Positions 14,284-18,288 of a stretch of DNA of 18,288 bases are shown here, piece after piece. The DNA lies in contig PATE01000093.1 of assembly GCA_002712305.1 (NCBI GenBank), positions 1-18,288 of the forward strand, given 5' to 3'. The translations under genes and the position numbers were made by a program. The notes beneath the pieces are model-generated. The model had not been told where the DNA came from and ran no database searches. It saw nothing but the letters and a program-made list of their open reading frames with translations. How positions within the stretch are numbered: position 1 is the first letter of the stretch; the number at the start of each line of letters is the position of its first letter. Origin of the DNA: Gemmatimonadota bacterium (GTDB taxonomy: Bacteria; Latescibacterota; UBA2968; UBA8231).

Positions 14284-15111
14284 CTACAGTTGGAGTTCGC
14301 GGAACCACGCCATGAAGAGGAGAAAGATCTCTTCCGGCTCCTCGAGGTCATCGTGCCAACGTTTCTCGTGTTCGAACATGCCCCAGCCGTCGTAGTGGCG
14401 ATCCTTGAGTAGTGACAATGCCTCGGCGATGGGCAGTTGCCCTGTGCCAGGAGGCACGTAGTGCCAGCCATCCTTCATCGCCTGGGCGTGATCTGGATCG
14501 AGGACGGCATCCTTCACATGCAGGTAATAGACGCGTTCGCCCAAGGCCTGGAGCGTGTCTGCAGGTGCTTCGCCGCCGACGCGCGACGTGTGCCCCACAT
14601 CCCAGAGCGCGCCGAACTCGGGCACCGTGACCCGTTCGAGCAGCAGCGCACAATCAGCCGAGGAAATCCAGTGATCGTGGGTCTCAAAGACCCACTTGAA
14701 TCTGCTGGCCCCATCCAGTTCCAGCACACGCATCATCATGTGCTGGCCGATGTCGGCCATCTCCTGCTTCGAGTGACGATCAGGGTGCCCGCCGCCGAAG
14801 ACACGAATCGTTTCGGTGCCAAGGGCCATGGCCACGGGAATCGTGCGACGGGCCTCTTCAAGATTGGCATCCGCCATCGTGTCATCGCAGACCTTCAGAC
14901 TCGTGCTGATGCCATTGACGACCAGACCGGCGTCGGCAAATCGAGTCACCGTCTGCTGCAGGGCAGATGTGAAGGCGGGCAGGGCCGTGATGTCGAGATC
15001 GTCCTGGAGGCCGCGGAAGTCGACGCCGTCGAAACCCAACCTGCTGCCCTGTTCGATGATCCTGGTCAGGTCCCATGCGGGACAACCAAGAGTGGTGAAA
15101 CTCGTCTTCAT
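14284..15111 (-). CDS. Sugar phosphate isomerase/epimerase family TIM-barrel protein
   Basis: With the start at the ATG 15111-15109, preceded by AAGGCG about six bases upstream, the protein is 275 residues and begins at the first barrel strand (MKTSFTTLGCPAWDL). A longer frame to 15162 adds 17 residues that do not look like barrel sequence. Metal ligands of the xylose isomerase-like/AP endonuclease 2 fold can be placed: FETHDHW (Glu143), WDVGHTS (Asp171, His174), YYLHVKD (His198) and FEHEKRW (Glu247). Family members isomerise or epimerise sugars and keto-sugars or act as inosose dehydratases. It is the first gene of the minus-strand set of four, and its start faces the divergent glycosidase-like gene. 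Confidence 0.9.
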   Translation of the reverse strand: MKTSFTTLGCPAWDLTRIIEQGSRLGFDGVDFRGLQDDLDITALPAFTSALQQTVTRFADAGLVVNGISTSLKVCDDTMADANLEEARRTIPVAMALGTETIRVFGGGHPDRHSKQEMADIGQHMMMRVLELDGASRFKWVFETHDHWISSADCALLLERVTVPEFGALWDVGHTSRVGGEAPADTLQALGERVYYLHVKDAVLDPDHAQAMKDGWHYVPPGTGQLPIAEALSLLKDRHYDGWGMFEHEKRWHDDLEEPEEIFLLFMAWFRELQL

Positions 15112-15173
15112 GGGTCGCCTTGATTTGATCTGACAGAGTTGTTGGCCTTCAATAAACGCCATCCCCGTCCTCC

Positions 15174-17276
15174 ATGCAGGGGGGGTGGAATCCGAAAGCG
15201 AGCAGAATGGCCGCCGATCGTTGGTTCAATCGCTTCATCGAATACTGGACACTCCCTAAGGCGGAAGCCGTCCTCGACCACGTCCGCCGAGCTGATGTCC
15301 AGTTGGTGCAGTGCGGCAACTTCGGCCCCGATTTCTACAGCATGGCCTCCGACGATACGATTACGCGATCCTGGGCGGGGATGCCCGGATTCACGGTTGA
15401 AGAGAATCTGGAGATGGCGGCCGAGTTGATTCCGCAGATCCAGGCGGCGGGTGCCGTCGTCGTGGGACAGCTGACGATGACGATGCATTTTGGCGACCAC
15501 AACAAGCGCATCGGTCTCTTCGGCGAGCCCTGGGAACACATGTGGACCCCGGAGATCCTCGGTCCTGCCCCTTTCGAGTCTGTGGATGACCTGGTGCATC
15601 TCGACGAGGCGGGCGTACCCGCGCCGCGTGTCATAGAGGGGCGGCCCTACGCCACCTACCGTGGCTGTGTGCGCAATCCCGACTGGCTCCTGGTGCTGAA
15701 GCGCATGGTCGACAAGGGGCTCGAGTTGGGATTGGATGGCTTCAATGCGATTCATAACTACGAATCGTTCTGCCAGTGTCGTCACTGCACTCAATACATC
15801 CGCAACCATCTGCACCGCACGCAGGCCTTCGAACCGCAACAGATGCAGGCACTGTTCGGCACCGATGAGATCGATGCCATCGAACGCCCCATGTTTCCTC
15901 AAGACGTGGACGACGCTACGGAACGACGCTACAAGGCGGTGATCGAACATGCCGCGTCGCTGGCTCGCAAGGACGCCTTCGACGACGTCTTCATCGACCA
16001 CGGGCGGCGGCAACGGCCCGATCTCTGGCTTGCCCAGTGGTATCACAAATACGGTCTGCGTGTCAACTGCGAGCGTGTGGGGCTCCCCACCGAGCGCTGG
16101 GCTACGGGTGAGGACTACATCTGGTACAGTCAGGGTCCGTATCGCTGGGGCAGCAGCCTGAGCCAGGGATATCTGGCCGACATGGGGCTGCAGTCTCGCC
16201 ACATGCACGCCGCCGGCGGTGGCCGACCCTTCGTGGTCAACAAATACGACTATCGTCGCTGGCGCGTGTGGGCGGCTGAAGCGACCGCTCATGGGGGCGC
16301 GGCGATCGCCTATCACGCAGGGCCCCCGCAGCCGGAAGAGACCGAAGCCGGCCTGGCCCCTGAGGACTTCTATGGTCCCGTCATCCGAGCGCAGCGATTC
16401 CTTGCCGCTCAGGAGTCCTTTCTGCATCCGGCCAGTACCTGGTCTCAGGTAGGGCTCGTCTTTCCACGAGCACAGGAACGCGACAGCGAGATGGAATGTG
16501 TCGATGCCTTCAAGCGAATCGGCGAATGGCTGGAGGATGCACGACTGCTCTTCGATGCGCTGCTCGATGAGCAACTCGCCGAGCGCGCAGATCGGTATCG
16601 TGCGCTGATCCTGCCTGACATCGTGAGGCTGAGCCGGGAGCAGATCGACCTGCTGCAGCGATATGTCGAAGGGGGAGGCGTGCTACTACTGACCAGTGCC
16701 AGTGGCCGATGTGACGAAAGGGGTCACGAGTACGAAGCTGACCCCCTCGCTGATTGGCGACTGTCGACTGAAGGTGTGGCCACAGAAGCCTTCGGGCAGG
16801 GGTACGTCGTCCATTTGCCGACCATGTCATGGGACCCGGTCCCGACACCGATTCACACCCTCGATGATGCGGAAATGCCCGTCTATCCGCGCCTGCCAGA
16901 TGACCCGGTGGGTCAAACCGTCATCGAGTGTCTGGAAGAATGCCTCGGCACCTACTGGCTGCACAGCGATGCACCGTGGTACGTGCGAGTACGTGGCTGG
17001 CTACCGGAAGAGGAATCAGCCCTCGTCGTCCACTGGATCAACTACCTGCAAGATGAACAGGCCGTCGCCGAAACACCGATCCCCATCGGTCCGATTCACG
17101 CCCGGATACGCTGTCCGGACGGGTTCGAGGTAGAATCGATGGACTGGCGGTATCCAGAGATGAAGGCCGTCGAGCCCCTCGACTTCGAGGTCAAAGACGG
17201 GGAGATCCACTTCACGATCCGATCTCTGATCGTGCATGGCATGTGCGTCATGCACCTGCGCCCTGCAAAGAACTGA
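15174..17276 (+). CDS. Large glycosidase-like protein (TIM barrel plus glutamine-amidotransferase-like domain)
   Basis: The 700-residue protein has an N-terminal part that looks like a TIM barrel (RRADVQLVQCGNFGPDFYS, AAGAVVVGQLTMTMHFGD, GLDGFNAIHNYESF). It carries a Cys cluster CQCRHC (Cys200, 202, 205), as in some hypothetical glycosyl hydrolase families. Around 470-510 the stretch YRALILPDIVRLS and LLQRYVEGGGVLLLTSASG matches the trimerisation domain found after GH42-type beta-galactosidase barrels. The C-terminus is beta-rich. Glycoside hydrolase activity is plausible, but I cannot point to catalytic acids with confidence. There is no signal peptide. The ATG at 15174 lacks a ribosome binding site and lies in a possible stem-loop; an in-frame ATG at 15207 (Met12) is a good alternative. 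It diverges from the four-gene set and may share its promoter region. Confidence 0.78.
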   Translation: MQGGWNPKASRMAADRWFNRFIEYWTLPKAEAVLDHVRRADVQLVQCGNFGPDFYSMASDDTITRSWAGMPGFTVEENLEMAAELIPQIQAAGAVVVGQLTMTMHFGDHNKRIGLFGEPWEHMWTPEILGPAPFESVDDLVHLDEAGVPAPRVIEGRPYATYRGCVRNPDWLLVLKRMVDKGLELGLDGFNAIHNYESFCQCRHCTQYIRNHLHRTQAFEPQQMQALFGTDEIDAIERPMFPQDVDDATERRYKAVIEHAASLARKDAFDDVFIDHGRRQRPDLWLAQWYHKYGLRVNCERVGLPTERWATGEDYIWYSQGPYRWGSSLSQGYLADMGLQSRHMHAAGGGRPFVVNKYDYRRWRVWAAEATAHGGAAIAYHAGPPQPEETEAGLAPEDFYGPVIRAQRFLAAQESFLHPASTWSQVGLVFPRAQERDSEMECVDAFKRIGEWLEDARLLFDALLDEQLAERADRYRALILPDIVRLSREQIDLLQRYVEGGGVLLLTSASGRCDERGHEYEADPLADWRLSTEGVATEAFGQGYVVHLPTMSWDPVPTPIHTLDDAEMPVYPRLPDDPVGQTVIECLEECLGTYWLHSDAPWYVRVRGWLPEEESALVVHWINYLQDEQAVAETPIPIGPIHARIRCPDGFEVESMDWRYPEMKAVEPLDFEVKDGEIHFTIRSLIVHGMCVMHLRPAKN

Positions 17277-17286
17277 TCCCGGGGAT

Positions 17287-18288
17287 TCAGTCCTTGAGCA
17301 CCGACGTGATCACCGGTTCCCAGCGCACCGGATCACCGACGACGTAGTCGACGGCGGCCACCCAGTCACCCGGCTGTATCCAGTCGTTGTCCGCCAGCGC
17401 GCCATCCACACCGGGTGCGCCACCTACCTCGAGACTCGTCGTATACCCGTCGGCATTGCGGGCGTGACGGATGGGCCTCCAGTTGCCATCACTCTCACGC
17501 TGCAGACGCGTGTCCATCAGTGTCGCTGTGCGCGTAATCAAGTGAAAGTCGAGTTCGATTCGTTCGCCGTCGACGCTGACGATACGGGCGCGTCCGTGGA
17601 CGCTGTCCATGTCCAACGTTAGGTGTACGCCGCCGTCGATCTGATCCACGGCGGTGACCTCGTAGTTGTGGGCGCGGCCCTGCGAATTCACGACGACCCT
17701 ATCGTGAGGGTGGATTCCGACCAGGCCCTGTACGTCGATCGTGCACCGTCGACGGTCGAGATGAGTGATTGTGCCCGTCTGCCGAGGCTCCGGGATCGTA
17801 ACCTGGACACCACCTACAGACAGACCGACACACGCAACGGTGAGGGCACGCTCGGTCTCGACCAATGCCAGCGGTCCCTGCATGGACGTGTCATCTTCGA
17901 AACGAGTTTCCTCGTCAGGTTCTCGATCCGGTGACCAGTAGATGGACAACTCGCGACCGGCGTGTGTTGTCAAATGCACGCCCGCGGCCTCATCTGCGCC
18001 AGCAGACGAAATGGTCTGCGCCTCTGCCAGTGTCGGGTCGCCCAGGTGGGGTTCGAAGACCAGGTCGATGCAGGTGGTGCCTTGAGCGGCGCGCTGCCAG
18101 GCGAGAGTGTGGTAGTCGTAGCGGGAACGGTCGGGTGAATCCATGACGGCCGTGCTGCGAGCCGTGCGCAGCCGCGTGCCTTCGCTGACATGCAGCTGAT
18201 GTAGATCGAGGCGCGCCGCCTCGTCGTGGCGACTCGTCCACTGGCCTCTGGCACCCCCCGCGTCGATCTGTGCGACCTCATTCATCCA
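17287..18288 (-). CDS. C-terminal part of a possible heparinase II/III-like protein (cut by window edge)
   Basis: The frame is open through the right edge (a Trp codon precedes the first Met at 18285), so these 333 residues are probably only the C-terminal portion. The sequence is beta-rich with repeated short strands: ARLDLHQLHVSEG, STAVMDSPDRSRYDYHTLAW, TCIDLVFEPHLGDP, ALTVACVGLSVGGVQVTI, ARIVSVDGERIELDF. The pattern of sugar-lyase tail strands, in particular an IDLVFEPHLGDP-like segment, recalls the beta-sandwich that follows the helical catalytic domain in heparinase II/III-type polysaccharide lyases. No catalytic residues lie in this part, so the call is tentative. The product ends GDPVRWEPVITSVLKD. 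It converges on the glycosidase-like gene with 10 bp between the stops. Confidence 0.6.
   Translation of the reverse strand, partial: WMNEVAQIDAGGARGQWTSRHDEAARLDLHQLHVSEGTRLRTARSTAVMDSPDRSRYDYHTLAWQRAAQGTTCIDLVFEPHLGDPTLAEAQTISSAGADEAAGVHLTTHAGRELSIYWSPDREPDEETRFEDDTSMQGPLALVETERALTVACVGLSVGGVQVTIPEPRQTGTITHLDRRRCTIDVQGLVGIHPHDRVVVNSQGRAHNYEVTAVDQIDGGVHLTLDMDSVHGRARIVSVDGERIELDFHLITRTATLMDTRLQRESDGNWRPIRHARNADGYTTSLEVGGAPGVDGALADNDWIQPGDWVAAVDYVVGDPVRWEPVITSVLKD

Noticed and set aside
14437-15123. 228-residue plus-strand frame
   Set aside because: Antisense to the isomerase-like gene with its metal ligands in order; no domain is visible.
15108-16574. 488-residue minus-strand frame
   Set aside because: Long, but antisense to the glycosidase-like gene, whose barrel and amidotransferase-like motifs are clear; it also overlaps the start of the divergent isomerase-like gene.
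17273-17290. Inverted repeat CTGATCCC/GGGGATTCAG at the convergent stops
   Set aside because: No loop, one bulge and no T-run; not a credible terminator.

Overview
The window looks like a chromosomal segment of a GC-rich, uncultured heterotrophic bacterium specialised in carbohydrate breakdown. The mix of Gfo/Idh/MocA dehydrogenase, sugar-phosphate-isomerase TIM barrel, amidohydrolase, Asp-box sialidase, CBM9-like lipoprotein and large glycosidase-like proteins is typical of Latescibacterota/Poribacteria/Planctomycetes-type genomes. That placement is inference from gene content only; there is no rRNA or other phylogenetic marker apart from a family B DNA polymerase. I see no tRNA, rRNA, CRISPR array, transposase or phage gene.

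Layout: (1) 1-182, minus: start of a secreted protein cut by the left edge. (2) 236-2057, plus: a mutarotase-like protein and an NAD-type zinc-family dehydrogenase, 22 bp apart, a plausible aldose-oxidising pair. (3) 2070-5935, minus: a DNA polymerase II-type gene (polB) overlapping by ATGA a 435-residue protein of unknown family; a 26-bp imperfect palindrome lies about 40 bp upstream of the polB start. (4) 6199-6750, plus: a DUF4337-like membrane protein gene broken by two frame changes. (5) 6815-7933, plus, and 7969-8706, minus: an Asp-box sialidase-like protein and, convergent to it, a CBM9-like lipoprotein. (6) 8870-10928, plus: a debris-like stretch with a PAS/receiver fusion remnant, a good terminator candidate, a six-repeat NHL propeller without signal peptide, and an ORF without a convincing start. 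(7) 15111-11020, minus: a compact four-gene set (sugar-phosphate-isomerase-like TIM barrel, Gfo/Idh/MocA dehydrogenase, ornithine cyclodeaminase/mu-crystallin family, amidohydrolase). Divergent from it, 15174-17276, is a 700-residue glycosidase-like protein. (8) 17287-18288, minus: the C-terminal part of a possible heparinase II/III-like protein, cut by the right edge.

Most intact genes fit the capture and catabolism of sugars or sugar-acid derivatives. Exceptions are the polB pair, with a candidate damage-response operator, and the remnant-rich stretch. The best leads are the polB palindrome with its unknown co-translated partner, the four-gene catabolic set whose amidohydrolase lacks one metal-binding His, and the PAS/receiver remnant.
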